From contig JAGBND010000069.1 in the NCBI GenBank assembly GCA_017634575.1, positions 1-48,245 of the forward strand: a stretch of DNA of 48,245 nt, read 5' to 3'. Below, piece by piece: positions 1 through 7,619 of the stretch. The notes below the pieces were generated by a model. It was given only the letters and a program-made list of their open reading frames with translations. It ran no database searches and was not told the origin of the DNA. How positions within the stretch are numbered: position 1 is the first letter of the stretch; each line of letters opens with the position of its first letter. This stretch comes from Bacillota bacterium (GTDB lineage Bacteria > Bacillota > Clostridia > Lachnospirales > Bianqueaceae). A program made the translations under genes and the position numbers.

Positions 1-231
1 CTTCATGGTAACCAGGGCTCTGGCGCCGGCGTAGGCAGCGCCGCCGGCCATTTCCATGGCCACCTTTTCGTTAACAGACCATTCTATATAACAAGAGGCC
101 GGCCGATGTTTTGCTGCGGTTTCCAGAACCTCCGTCGACGGTGTACCCGGATATCCGCAGACCAGGTTGACGCCTGCCGCAATGGCCCCCATGGCAATGG
201 CTTCATTTCCCATTAAAAACTCTTGATGCAT
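1..231 (-). CDS. iorA: Indolepyruvate:ferredoxin oxidoreductase alpha subunit, N-terminal 77 residues (runs off window)
   Basis: Start of a thiamine-diphosphate enzyme that oxidatively decarboxylates aryl-pyruvates (from Trp, Phe, Tyr) to aryl-acetyl-CoA with reduction of ferredoxin, in the cytoplasm. Seen: an N-terminus with [11 protein letters not shown], then [10 protein letters not shown], then the pyrimidine-domain stretch [14 protein letters not shown] containing the Glu expected to contact ThDP. These are typical of IorA. The start is the ATG at 231, with a GCGGAG-type ribosome site about 8 nt upstream. The 3' end, including the C-terminal ferredoxin-type cluster domain, lies outside the window. 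It is divergent from the TRAP operon. The other member of the pair, iorB, is not visible here. Confidence 0.9.
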   Translation of the reverse strand, partial: MHQEFLMGNEAIAMGAIAAGVNLVCGYPGTPSTEVLETAAKHRPASCYIEWSVNEKVAMEMAGGAAYAGARALVTMK

Positions 232-254
232 AACTATTTCTCCGCGCACTTTAT

Positions 255-266
255 CGCTTTAAAGCG
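255..266. promoter_or_regulatory. Perfect 12-bp palindrome in the iorA leader
   Basis: CGCTTTAAAGCG lies 24 bp upstream of the iorA ATG, inside the divergent iorA/TRAP intergenic region. It could be an operator, but no regulator can be assigned. The rest of 232-411 is AT-rich with no gene. Confidence 0.3.
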
Positions 267-411
267 TTATTAAACTATTATTTTACCATAATTTCACAGA
301 AAATCAATATGAATCTTGTCTGAATTCCTGCGCCAAATCAGGCGGATATGCATCTTTTCCATTGATAAAGGATATTTTTAAGCCCAATTTGTAAAGATTC
401 CACAAAATCTC

Positions 412-440
412 TTGCAAAATTCATCAGAAACTTATATGAT
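412..440 (+). promoter_or_regulatory. Sigma-70-type promoter of the TRAP operon
   Basis: A -35 element TTGCAA (412-417), a 17-bp spacer and a -10 element TATGAT (435-440). It sits 65 bp before the chosen start of the TRAP solute-binding gene, which argues against any coding start upstream of it. Confidence 0.6.
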
Positions 441-457
441 AAATAAATGCAGAAACA

Positions 458-485
458 GCGGTGTTCTGTCCACTCAGAACACCGC
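458..485 (+). promoter_or_regulatory. 11-bp leader hairpin ahead of the TRAP operon
   Basis: GCGGTGTTCTG (458-468) and its exact complement CAGAACACCGC (475-485) with a 6-nt loop, starting about 11 nt after the likely transcription start and ending 8 nt before the GGAGG ribosome site. There is no T-run, so it is more likely an mRNA-stability or translation-control hairpin, or an operator, than a terminator. Confidence 0.45.
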
Positions 486-504
486 ATTATCTATGGAGGT
501 GTCC

Positions 505-1518
505 ATGAAAAAACATGTTTTTACTGTCCTCGGCGTCCTTCTGATAGTCGGCCTTCTGGCACTCACCGGACTAAGCCTGACTACCTCCATGCGACAGGGC
601 CCCAAGACCCTGACCTATGCCGAAGTGAATCCCCTTGACGGGACCATCTGCGGCGAAATGGCCAAAGCATTCAAGGAAAAAGCCGAAGAACTCTCCGGCG
701 GCCAGCTGATTATCGATGTACAGGCCGGCGGCGTGCTCGGTTCCGAAGATCAGATTCTGGACAATCTGCTGGGCGGCGGCAATGTCTGCGACATTACCCG
801 TATTTCTGCCTTTGCCCTGACCCAGTATGGCTGCGAGAAAGCATCTTTGCTTGGCATTCCCTATACCTTTACCGGCGAGGAACATTTCTGGAATTTTGCG
901 TCCAGCGATCTGGCCCAGGAATTCCTGCTGGAACCCCATAACAACGGCCTGCCCATCCGCGGCCTTTGCTACGGCGAGGAAGGTTTCCGGCATTTCTTCT
1001 TTAAAGATAAAGTATCCGGCATCGAAGATCTGAAAAACAAAAAGCTTCGCGTTTCTTCTGATCCTATTATGACAGGCATGGTTGGCGATCTCGGCGCATC
1101 CGCCACCACCGTTGCCTTCACCGAACTCTACAGCGCCCTTTCTACCGGCGTGGTGGATGGCGCTGAACAGCCCGCTCCCAACTATCTGTCCAACGCTTTT
1201 CCTGAGGTCGCGCCCTATCTGATGCTGGACGGCCATACCCTGGGCGCCATGCAGATTGTCATGTCTGATGTTTCCTGGGAAGGACTGACGGAGCAGGAAA
1301 GAGAATGGGTCATGGAGGCTGCAGCCTATGCATCCGAAGTGTGCAAGGGAAAGGTAGCTGAAATCGAAGCCCAGACATATAAGACGCTTGAAGAACAGGG
1401 TGTGACGATTGTGGAAGTGGAAGACAAAACTCCCTGGATCGAGGCCTGCCAGCCTACCATCCAGAGCATTGCTTCCAAGCAGCCTGAACTGTACCAGCAG
1501 ATTCTGGACATGAAGTAA
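505..1518 (+). CDS. TRAP transporter substrate-binding protein (DctP family)
   Basis: Extracytoplasmic receptor of a tripartite ATP-independent periplasmic (TRAP) transporter, which binds a small organic acid and hands it to the DctQM membrane pair. It is 337 residues, normal for the family. Residues 1-25 form a signal peptide or anchor (MKKHVFTVLGVLLIVGLLAL). The receptor hallmark FTELYSALSTGVVDGAEQP is present, as is the SGIEDLKNKKLRV stretch that usually precedes the substrate-binding Arg. The start at 505 is preferred over in-frame codons from 412 because it has GGAGG 6-7 nt upstream and the promoter lies at 412-440. First gene of dctPQM. The ligand cannot be told from sequence; the divergent iorA only hints at keto or aromatic acids. 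Confidence 0.93.
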   Translation: MKKHVFTVLGVLLIVGLLALTGLSLTTSMRQGPKTLTYAEVNPLDGTICGEMAKAFKEKAEELSGGQLIIDVQAGGVLGSEDQILDNLLGGGNVCDITRISAFALTQYGCEKASLLGIPYTFTGEEHFWNFASSDLAQEFLLEPHNNGLPIRGLCYGEEGFRHFFFKDKVSGIEDLKNKKLRVSSDPIMTGMVGDLGASATTVAFTELYSALSTGVVDGAEQPAPNYLSNAFPEVAPYLMLDGHTLGAMQIVMSDVSWEGLTEQEREWVMEAAAYASEVCKGKVAEIEAQTYKTLEEQGVTIVEVEDKTPWIEACQPTIQSIASKQPELYQQILDMK

Positions 1519-1603
1519 GCAGCCTCTCATCCGTTTCCAAACCGTTGCGCATTATAGAATAGTCCGCAGTCTTTCGAAGAAACTTTCAAAGAAAGGATAC
1601 AAC

Positions 1604-2140
1604 ATGCCTGTTATTTTTCAAAAACTGGAGAAGCTGAAGCCCTTGTATGACGTGACCTACAAGATCCTTCTCTTCCTTTGCAAAATCCTGCTGATTGGCG
1701 ATACCGCCATCACGGCCTGGGCTGTGGCCGGCCGTTATATTCCCTTTATTACAGACCCCCATTGGAGCGAGGAAGTCGTCCTGACCCTGATGGTCTATAT
1801 GGCCGTGCTCTCCGCTACCCTGGCCATCCGCAAACGCTCCCATATCCGCATGACCGCCTTCGACCAGTTCCTTTCCAAAAAGACCTTAATGGTCTCCGAT
1901 CTGGTGGCCGATATCGGGGTTTTCATCCTGGGCGTCGTCCTGGCTGTTTATGGTTTCAAGCTTTGCTTCTCTCCCCTTGGAACCATGGGCCGCTACGCTT
2001 CCATGCCCAACCTCAGCAAATTCTGGCAATATCTGTCGATTCCCGTCGCGGGACTGGGCATGGCCATTTTTGAGCTGGAACAGGTTTTCCAGCGCATCGA
2101 AGCATTTTTCATAAAAGACGAAGAAAAGGAGGCTAAGTAA
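1604..2140 (+). CDS. TRAP transporter small permease (DctQ family)
   Basis: Small membrane subunit that pairs with the large DctM channel in the cytoplasmic membrane. It is 178 residues with four hydrophobic segments, roughly residues 20-45, 55-75, 95-120 and 140-160. The loop IRKRSHIRMTAFDQFLSKK after the second segment is typical of DctQ, as is its position between DctP and DctM. A GAAAGGA ribosome site precedes the ATG. The gap to dctP is 85 bp and the gap to dctM is only 2 bp, so the three genes form one operon. Function beyond complex assembly is not well defined for this family. Confidence 0.9.
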   Translation: MPVIFQKLEKLKPLYDVTYKILLFLCKILLIGDTAITAWAVAGRYIPFITDPHWSEEVVLTLMVYMAVLSATLAIRKRSHIRMTAFDQFLSKKTLMVSDLVADIGVFILGVVLAVYGFKLCFSPLGTMGRYASMPNLSKFWQYLSIPVAGLGMAIFELEQVFQRIEAFFIKDEEKEAK

Positions 2141-2142
2141 GC

Positions 2143-3441
2143 ATGGATCCCGAAACCTTATCCACATTAATACTGCTTGGCAGCTTCTTTGTAATGATTC
2201 TCTTAAGGTTCCCCATCGCCTATGCCGTAGGCATTTCCACCCTTCTTTGCCTGCTTTCCATGGGACAAAGCCTGGTCTCTTTGCCTCAGCTGATGGTAAA
2301 GGGCGTCTGGTCCTTCAGCCTTATGGCTGTGCCCTTCTTTATTACCATGGGCGTCCTGATGGGCTCCGGCGGCATTTCCGACAAGCTGATCGCTCTGGCT
2401 AACTCGCTGGTCGGATGGATGCGGGGCGGCCTTGCCCAGGTAAACATCGTTGCCTCCTACTTCTTTGGCGGCATTTCCGGTTCCGCTTCTGCCGATACCG
2501 CTTCCCTGGGCTCCATCCTGATTCCCATGATGGTGGACGAAGGCTATGATGCGGATTTCTCTACCGCTGTTACCATCACCTCTTCCTGCGAGGGCCTTTT
2601 GGTGCCTCCCAGCCACAATATGGTCATTTACGCCACAACGGCAGGCGGCGTAAGCGTCGGCGCCCTGTTTATGGCGGGTTATCTTCCCGGTGCGCTGCTG
2701 GCCATCGCCCTGATGGTTGGCTCTTACATTCTTTCTGTCAAACATGGATATCCCAAAGGAGAAAAATTCTCCATTAAACGCTTTATTCAGCAGCTGGGGA
2801 AATCCATCTGGGCGCTTTTAGCCGTACTGATCGTTGTTTTCGGCGTGGTTGGCGGCTATTTTACCGCGACGGAATCGGCCGCGATCGCTGTTGTCTACTC
2901 TCTGCTGGTTTCTGTCTTTGTCTACAAGGGCCTTGACTGGAAGGGCGTTTGGAAAAGCCTGGAAAACTGCATCGACACCTTATCCATCGTGCTGATCCTG
3001 ATCGCCATGAGCTCCGCCTTTGGCACCTGCCTGACCTTGCTGCATGTGCCCACCAAAGCCGCTAATCTGATTACCGGCATCTCCTCCAACCCCATAGTGG
3101 TTATTATCCTGTTGAACGTGATTCTGCTGATACTGGGCATGATCATGGATATGGCGCCGATTATTCTGATCGCTACCCCCATTCTGCTGCCGGTAGCCCA
3201 GAGCGTAGGCCTTCATCCCATCCAGTTCGGCATCATGATGATCCTGAACTGCGGCATCGGCCTTCTGACCCCGCCGGTAGGCGCCGTGCTTTTCATCGGT
3301 TCCGCTGTTGCCAAACGGCCCATGGAGAAGGTCGTCAAGGCCACGCTTCCCTTCTACCTGTGCATGATCATCGCGCTTCTGCTGATATCCTTCATTCCGG
3401 CCATTAGCCTGTGGCTGCCTAAGCTGTTTGGAGCGTTGTAA
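2143..3441 (+). CDS. TRAP transporter large permease (DctM family)
   Basis: Transport channel of the TRAP system, which uses a sodium or proton gradient rather than ATP. It is 432 residues with about a dozen hydrophobic segments. Family motifs seen are GGISGSASADTASLGSI near residue 110, the VPPSHNMVIYA helix break near residue 150, and the C-terminal repeat LLTPPVGAVLFIGSAV near residue 365. AAAGGAGG lies at the end of dctQ and the ATG follows the dctQ stop after 2 nt, implying translational coupling. Confidence 0.95.
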   Translation: MDPETLSTLILLGSFFVMILLRFPIAYAVGISTLLCLLSMGQSLVSLPQLMVKGVWSFSLMAVPFFITMGVLMGSGGISDKLIALANSLVGWMRGGLAQVNIVASYFFGGISGSASADTASLGSILIPMMVDEGYDADFSTAVTITSSCEGLLVPPSHNMVIYATTAGGVSVGALFMAGYLPGALLAIALMVGSYILSVKHGYPKGEKFSIKRFIQQLGKSIWALLAVLIVVFGVVGGYFTATESAAIAVVYSLLVSVFVYKGLDWKGVWKSLENCIDTLSIVLILIAMSSAFGTCLTLLHVPTKAANLITGISSNPIVVIILLNVILLILGMIMDMAPIILIATPILLPVAQSVGLHPIQFGIMMILNCGIGLLTPPVGAVLFIGSAVAKRPMEKVVKATLPFYLCMIIALLLISFIPAISLWLPKLFGAL

Positions 3442-3444
3442 ACC

Positions 3445-3981
3445 ATGAAAGAAAGCGCTGAAATGAAAAACCGGGACCGTGTTATCACGATCCCGGTTCT
3501 CTTAAATGAAAAAACTTTTCGTAATTTTGCGCTGTTCGATTCCTTTTGGGTAAAAAAGCGCTGGATCAGGCCGGTGGTTTTCGCTGTGCTTATGATCGGT
3601 TTTGCTTTGGTCTGTCTGCTGCTGAAGAAGGAACAGTCCGGAATGATTGCTGCCGTGCTGCTGGCCATCGGCCTGGGGCTGCCGCTGATTTACATCGGTT
3701 CCTTCCTGAGCCAGGTCAATATGCTGGCCATTAAAAACCATCTCTCTCCTGCCAGAAAGGTATATACGGTGATTCTCCAGGATAAAGGCATCCGGGCCGT
3801 CAATCATCAGATAAAAGAGCCCGATCTGGAAGTGTCCTGGAAGGATACCTGGAAGGCCTTTTACCGAAAAGACTGTGTGTATCTGTATATCAGCCCCGCC
3901 CGGGCTTTTCTGCTGCCAAAGGGGCAGGCGGATGTGGCGGATGAGGTGCTGAGGAAATTTTTACGGAGTCACATTCAGTAA
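3445..3981 (+). CDS. YcxB-like small membrane protein
   Basis: 178 residues. An N-terminal soluble stretch (about 1-38) is followed by two adjacent transmembrane segments (about 45-63 and 69-89) and a C-terminal domain of about 85 residues rich in beta strands with the pattern SWKDTWKAFYRKDCVYLYIS and LLPKGQ. That layout matches the YcxB-like family, whose function is unknown. It starts 3 nt after the dctM stop with GGAG 11 nt upstream; an alternative ATG is at 3463. An inverted repeat at 3469-3498 lies within the first codons. It may ride on the TRAP transcript, but a functional link is not implied. Confidence 0.7.
   Translation: MKESAEMKNRDRVITIPVLLNEKTFRNFALFDSFWVKKRWIRPVVFAVLMIGFALVCLLLKKEQSGMIAAVLLAIGLGLPLIYIGSFLSQVNMLAIKNHLSPARKVYTVILQDKGIRAVNHQIKEPDLEVSWKDTWKAFYRKDCVYLYISPARAFLLPKGQADVADEVLRKFLRSHIQ
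3469..3498 (+). promoter_or_regulatory. Hairpin overlapping the 5' end of the YcxB-like gene
   Basis: AACCGGGA(C)CG and its near-complement CG(A)TCCCGGTT can pair across a 6-nt loop, about 28 nt after the dctM stop. No T-run follows. It could damp read-through from the TRAP operon or limit translation of the next gene. Confidence 0.35.
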
Positions 3982-4460
3982 ACAGGGGGGACGCCGCTGC
4001 AGGCCTTTTTGGCGAAGTCCTCTAATGCTTTTCCTTCTGGGAGGGTGAAAAATTCGGGATCGGCTATTTTGAGGCTGTTATAGGTTTCTATAAAGGTTTG
4101 ATAATGGTGGACAGCGTTTGAGAGAACTGTCTTCGTTTCCGGGTTGGGGAGGTCTTCTTCGGCTGCGGGATTGCGGCTGGCGCAGATCTGCCGGATATCT
4201 TTCTCGAGATCTGACAGCGCTGATGCCAGATCGGCTGTAAAGATGGTGGCTTCCAGGCTGGGGGCTTCGTCGATTCTTTTCTGCAGCACCGCTTTCATGT
4301 GCCCGAAAAGCTGATTAAAATCCGATTTTCCGGAACTTCCGTGCTCTGCCAGGTCCTGAGCCATATGGCTCAGAAACCGCAGCGCAGTTGAATGGTTTTC
4401 CGGATTGTCCCCGGAATGGTTTCCGGGATTTGCAGGCTGATTTGGCATTGTTTCCGCCAT
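3975..4460 (-). CDS. Hypothetical protein, 161 residues
   Basis: I do not recognise a family. A polar, Asn/Pro-rich N-terminus (about 1-24) precedes a mostly helical, acidic body with regularly spaced Leu/Ala, for example in TADLASALSDLEKDIRQI. No signal peptide or membrane segment is seen. The ATG at 4460 has a GAGGTAAGG ribosome site. Its end overlaps the convergent YcxB-like gene by 7 bp, and no clear terminator separates them. The opposite strand has no comparable ORF. Confidence 0.6.
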   Translation of the reverse strand: MAETMPNQPANPGNHSGDNPENHSTALRFLSHMAQDLAEHGSSGKSDFNQLFGHMKAVLQKRIDEAPSLEATIFTADLASALSDLEKDIRQICASRNPAAEEDLPNPETKTVLSNAVHHYQTFIETYNSLKIADPEFFTLPEGKALEDFAKKACSGVPPVY

Positions 4461-4569
4461 GACCTTACCTCGTTTCTATGTCTTGAAAAGTATTCCTATT
4501 ATAGAGCCGTTTTTTTGGCTTGTCTATGCAAAACCGGAAATCAGCATAAAATCTGCATAATTTTTAGGC

Positions 4570-4598
4570 TTGACTTTGTCTATTTTTCGGAATATTCT
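4570..4598 (+). promoter_or_regulatory. Promoter of the cytidylate-kinase-like gene
   Basis: TTGACT (4570-4575), a 17-bp spacer and TATTCT (4593-4598). Transcription would begin near 4605, giving a leader of about 90 nt. Confidence 0.7.
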
Positions 4599-4620
4599 GT
4601 AAGTAGAGATAACTGATTTC

Positions 4621-4667
4621 GGGGTCATGCCCTGACCCGCAGCCTGAGAGGTTCACCTTTGAGCCTC
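4621..4667 (+). promoter_or_regulatory. Two-hairpin 5' leader
   Basis: Hairpin A pairs GGGTCA (4622-4627) with TGACCC (4633-4638). Hairpin B pairs GAGGTTCA (4648-4655) with TGAGCCTC (4660-4667), 8 bp with one G-U pair. Both lie between promoter and ribosome site. The string AGGTTCAC occurs in hairpin B and again at the ribosome site (4687-4694), so alternative pairing is possible. It matches no riboswitch class I know. Confidence 0.4.
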
Positions 4668-4696
4668 GACGATTTTCTAAATAGGGAGGTTCACAT

Positions 4697-5311
4697 ATGA
4701 ATTTAATCACGATCAGCCGTGAATTTGGCAGCGGCGGCCGCGAACTGGGAAAACGCCTGGCCGACCTTCTTGGCTACGATTATTATGACAGCGAGATCAT
4801 TTCTGCCATTGCGGAAAAATCCGGTCTGGACAAGGGCTATATTGAAAAAGCCCTGGAACAGCATGGATGGCAGAATTATCCCATCACCTTTAACGCCAGC
4901 TTCATTGCGCCGATCTACACCGATCCCGGCCGCGTGGATCTTTTGCAGGATCAGAAGGCTGTTTTGGATGAAATTGCCGCCAAAGGAAAAAATTGCGTGA
5001 TTATCGGACGTAATGCCGATGTTCTGCTGGAAAAGTATGATCCCCTGCGCATCTTTGTATGCGCCGATATGGATGCGAAGGTGAAGCGCTGCTTTGAGCG
5101 GGCTTCCGAGGGTGAAAATCTCACCGAAAAAGAGATGCGCCGCAAGATCAAACAGGTGGACAAGGCCCGTGCCCAGACTCGCGCGATCCTCTCCGGCTCA
5201 TCCTGGGGTGACCCCCAGGGCTATCACCTGACCATTAACACCACCAACTGGGATCTGAAAGCTCTGGCAGGCGCCCTCGCCTCTTTTGTAAACACATATT
5301 TCGAACAATAA
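4697..5311 (+). CDS. Cytidylate kinase-like family protein
   Basis: Predicted cytoplasmic nucleoside-monophosphate kinase. It is 204 residues, with an N-terminal P-loop variant in ISREFGSGGRELGKRLA (about residues 6-22), then YDSEIISAIAEKSGL, the core strand CVIIGRNADVLL and a LID-like Arg-rich helix (RRKIKQVDKARAQTRAI). This matches the cytidylate-kinase-like family that many Clostridia carry beside the canonical Cmk. The substrate is not proven. The start has GGGAGG 7 nt upstream. It is monocistronic, with its own promoter and leader and the terminator at 5441-5475 downstream. Confidence 0.85.
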   Translation: MNLITISREFGSGGRELGKRLADLLGYDYYDSEIISAIAEKSGLDKGYIEKALEQHGWQNYPITFNASFIAPIYTDPGRVDLLQDQKAVLDEIAAKGKNCVIIGRNADVLLEKYDPLRIFVCADMDAKVKRCFERASEGENLTEKEMRRKIKQVDKARAQTRAILSGSSWGDPQGYHLTINTTNWDLKALAGALASFVNTYFEQ

Positions 5312-5440
5312 GCGTAACGGATCAGGATCCCAAATGAGCACTTATTTCCTTCTATATTCAATTATTCCAAGGGAAAAAGGCGCCCATGCAGGCCGGTCCC
5401 GAACAGTTCCTTTATCCACATAAACCATCCATTTAAACAG

Positions 5441-5475
5441 ACAGTCCCTCAGATCTGAGGGACTGTTTTTTATTT
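5441..5475. terminator. Bidirectional intrinsic terminator
   Basis: A perfect 26-bp palindrome (13-bp arms starting ACAGTCCCTCAGA) is followed by T6 on the plus strand. It serves the kinase gene on the plus strand and probably the convergent phosphatase gene on the minus strand. The remainder of 5312-5440 shows no gene. Confidence 0.9.
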
Positions 5476-6021
5476 CAGCTGCATCAGCTTACAGTTGGGA
5501 ATTCCTTTTGACCAGAATTCGGAAAGCGGCAGATCCAGCACCTGACAGACGATGCTGCAATTCATGGCGCCGTGGCCGACGATCAGAATATCTTTTCCAT
5601 CCTCCAGCTTCGGGTATACCAATTCATTCAGAAACTCTCCGGTCCGGGCAAAAAGCTGCTCCATGCTTTCAGCGCCCTCCACGGGCTTTGTATACTGCTC
5701 CGGATGCCAGAAGAACACATTTATCGGACAGTCAGGAATCGAAAAACTGTTTTCGATGCCCTCGTAAATGCCGAAATTCATTTCTTTCAGACGATCATCC
5801 AGAACAATCGGAACATCCCGGTCCTTCAGAAGGATTTCAGCTGTTTCTCTGGCCCGAATAAGAGGCGAACAATAGCAGATATCAAAATGGACATGCTGAT
5901 ATTCTGCCGCTGCTTCCCTTGCCATTTTCCTCCCCTCTTCGTTCAGGGGGATATCCGTTTGCCCCTGCAGTTTTTTCGAATCGTTCCAGTCAGTCCGGCC
6001 GTGCCGCATGATATATAACAT
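5470..6021 (-). CDS. Histidine phosphatase family protein
   Basis: Cytoplasmic phosphatase of the phosphoglycerate-mutase superfamily, 183 residues. Seen: the phospho-acceptor motif RHGRTDWN with His7, LNEEGRKMA, the CSPLIRARETAE block, a conserved Glu region (MNFGIYEG) and the second catalytic His in VGHGAMN. Members act on various small phosphomonoesters, and the substrate here is open. I chose the ATG at 6021, with AAAGGA 9 nt upstream, over a TTG seven codons earlier. It is convergent with the kinase-like gene and shares its terminator. Confidence 0.88.
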   Translation of the reverse strand: MLYIMRHGRTDWNDSKKLQGQTDIPLNEEGRKMAREAAAEYQHVHFDICYCSPLIRARETAEILLKDRDVPIVLDDRLKEMNFGIYEGIENSFSIPDCPINVFFWHPEQYTKPVEGAESMEQLFARTGEFLNELVYPKLEDGKDILIVGHGAMNCSIVCQVLDLPLSEFWSKGIPNCKLMQLK

Positions 6022-6213
6022 GGCGAGTATCCTTTTCCGCAATTATTAAAATGATGGATTTCAGAATGAACAGGTCAAAAGCGCATAAGCATGAGCCATT
6101 CACCATAGAATATATGATACTACACATTGATGTATTGTCAATTTGAAAAATATGGGTTCTGAATCGTTAAAGCGCGGCGATCCTGATTATATAAAAATAT
6201 TCTGAAATATCTG

Positions 6214-6242
6214 TTGACAAGATCCCTTAGCTATGGTATTAT
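6214..6242 (+). promoter_or_regulatory. Near-consensus promoter with no downstream ORF
   Basis: TTGACA (6214-6219), a 17-bp spacer and TATTAT (6237-6242). TTAGCTAT occurs in the spacer (6228-6235) and again just after the expected start (6254-6261), the second within the dyad AGTTAG-N6-CTAACT (6252-6269). Such a repeated site at a promoter suggests a repressor operator. Metal-responsive DtxR/Fur-type sites look broadly similar, but that is a guess. Confidence 0.75.
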
Positions 6243-6248
6243 ACTCTT

Positions 6249-6346
6249 GAAAGTTAGCTATAACTAACTCCCTTTCATTCGTTTATTTCGTTTCCTCTAA
6301 ACACGCAAAGATCCCCACAGACCTGGACAATCTGTGGGGATTTTTG
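6249..6346 (+). ncRNA. Putative ~98-nt small RNA (promoter to terminator, no ORF)
   Basis: Predicted transcript from the promoter at 6214-6242 to the T-run at 6341-6345. No ATG, GTG or TTG with a ribosome site opens a meaningful frame inside it. The 5' third carries the AGTTAG/CTAACT dyad, the middle is a pyrimidine-rich single-stranded stretch, and the 3' end is a strong 11-bp terminator hairpin, the usual layout of a trans-acting sRNA. The alternative is the stranded 5' region of a lost gene such as a metal transporter. The rest of 6022-6455 holds no gene. Confidence 0.45.
6311..6346 (+). terminator. Intrinsic terminator of the putative sRNA
   Basis: An 11-bp perfect stem, ATCCCCACAGA (6311-6321) with TCTGTGGGGAT (6331-6341), a 9-nt loop, then T5. 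Confidence 0.9.
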
Positions 6347-6455
6347 TCGTATTCGTTTGATCAGCTAAGGCTGAAAAGTTAAGATCATTTTACGAATGCT
6401 GTTTTAATCAGCCATCAGCTCCGCTCCCATGAAGCGAACCTGACTCTCATGGATC

Positions 6456-7352
6456 TTAATAGTCGAACCCGGAGGTTTCGCCCAGAGGCTGATCCAGCAT
6501 TTCAGGATTTGCGAAGATGTGCTTCATCAACCTAAGGCTTCTTGCGAAATAGAATCCATCGGCAATTCTCTCATCCAGGGTCGCGCCGATATCGATCACA
6601 TCCCGGATTTCTTTGTGGCCGTCCGGCATGGTCATCTCTTCCTTGTGCAGGGTTCCGATGGTAACCATAATGGAGTTGGTGCCATAGTTGTTCAGATGAT
6701 GATAAACGGAGGGCGCGCCGATGCTTCCCAGATTGCTGGCCAGAATCGTGGTATAGTTGGTATCGCCCTCTGTCAGGAATTTGGGATTGATGCCCCAGAA
6801 ATCCAGCCAGCGGATAATACGGATCAGCACCATCAGAAGCAGTCTGGGCATGCTGGCAAAGATATCCAGCAGCTCATCAATGCCCCCGGTGGCGTGTTCG
6901 CTCTTGCGCGTTTCCTTCACATCGCCAACAATCTTGCGGCTGATGGTATCCAGGGTGTCTTCGTCTTTCGGCACCAGCACCATCAGAGACTCTTCGGCGC
7001 CGTCAGCGAAGCGGCGTTTGACCACAAAGCTGATGGAAATCTCATCCCGCTCGTACATCCGGTATCCCTGGATAAACCGGTTCATCAGCGGCCGTTCCTT
7101 AACCATGCGGGCCATGGCCACAATGGCTGCATGGAACACCGTGGTCTTGTAATCCGGGTGGGCCGCATTCTTTTTTTCAAGATAAGCCATAAGCTCCGTC
7201 GCATCCAGCGTATCATGCAGGTAAACTTCGCAATCGGTGCGTTTGGGGAACAAATATCCCATGACTGTCTGAAGTCCCGGCGCTTTCACATATCTTCCGT
7301 CCCTGCGATCAGCCAGACGGCGTTTCGGTTTTGCAGTGTTTGTTTTGCTCAT
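6456..7352 (-). CDS. 2-oxo acid dehydrogenase E2-core-like acyltransferase without the usual catalytic His
   Basis: 298 residues of the CoA-dependent acyltransferase fold (E2/chloramphenicol acetyltransferase superfamily), with no lipoyl domain and no E1-binding domain. Seen: an N-terminal basic tail (KPKRRLADRRDGRYVKAP), the beta core with DATELMAYLEKK, a hydrophobic helix around LLLMVLIRIIRWL, SNLGSIGAPSVYHHLNN, and a C-terminal block TLDERIADGFYFARSL. In E2 enzymes the latter is DHRVIDG, where His is the general base; here Glu stands in that place. Either the reaction differs or the protein is a non-catalytic scaffold or binding protein. The start at 7352 has AAGGGG 10 nt upstream; the GTG at 7412 is less likely. 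Confidence 0.7.
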   Translation of the reverse strand: MSKTNTAKPKRRLADRRDGRYVKAPGLQTVMGYLFPKRTDCEVYLHDTLDATELMAYLEKKNAAHPDYKTTVFHAAIVAMARMVKERPLMNRFIQGYRMYERDEISISFVVKRRFADGAEESLMVLVPKDEDTLDTISRKIVGDVKETRKSEHATGGIDELLDIFASMPRLLLMVLIRIIRWLDFWGINPKFLTEGDTNYTTILASNLGSIGAPSVYHHLNNYGTNSIMVTIGTLHKEEMTMPDGHKEIRDVIDIGATLDERIADGFYFARSLRLMKHIFANPEMLDQPLGETSGFDY

Positions 7353-7533
7353 GGCAGCAATACCCCTTACATATAATAATTCTTTTACTGTTCCCTTCAG
7401 CCTTACTCTCACCCATTACAAAAGGAGGGATTCTTACTGAGTCTTGTCAAACCCGGAACATGTAAAACTGAACAACATCTTATCTATGATAAACAATCTT
7501 CTTCAAAAATACAATAGTCTTTTTTGGAAATGC

Positions 7534-7562
7534 TTGCGAAGCGGCCAACTTCTTGCTATACT
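7534..7562 (+). promoter_or_regulatory. Promoter of the YczE-type gene
   Basis: TTGCGA (7534-7539), a 17-bp spacer, TATACT (7557-7562), 58 bp before the ATG. Confidence 0.65.
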
Positions 7563-7619
7563 ATGTCCGTTTGCACAAATCCTGCACCGGGCAAATTGCC
7601 CTTCCAATGAGGAATTCAT

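Noticed and set aside
412..504. Upstream extension of the TRAP binding protein to 412
   Set aside because: It overlaps the promoter and hairpin, has no ribosome site, and would bury the signal peptide.
4621..4667. Possible TPP riboswitch (CTGAGA and a later GAGCCT)
   Set aside because: The conserved ACCC...GAACCTGATC and GGTAAT blocks are absent and the downstream gene is not in thiamine metabolism.
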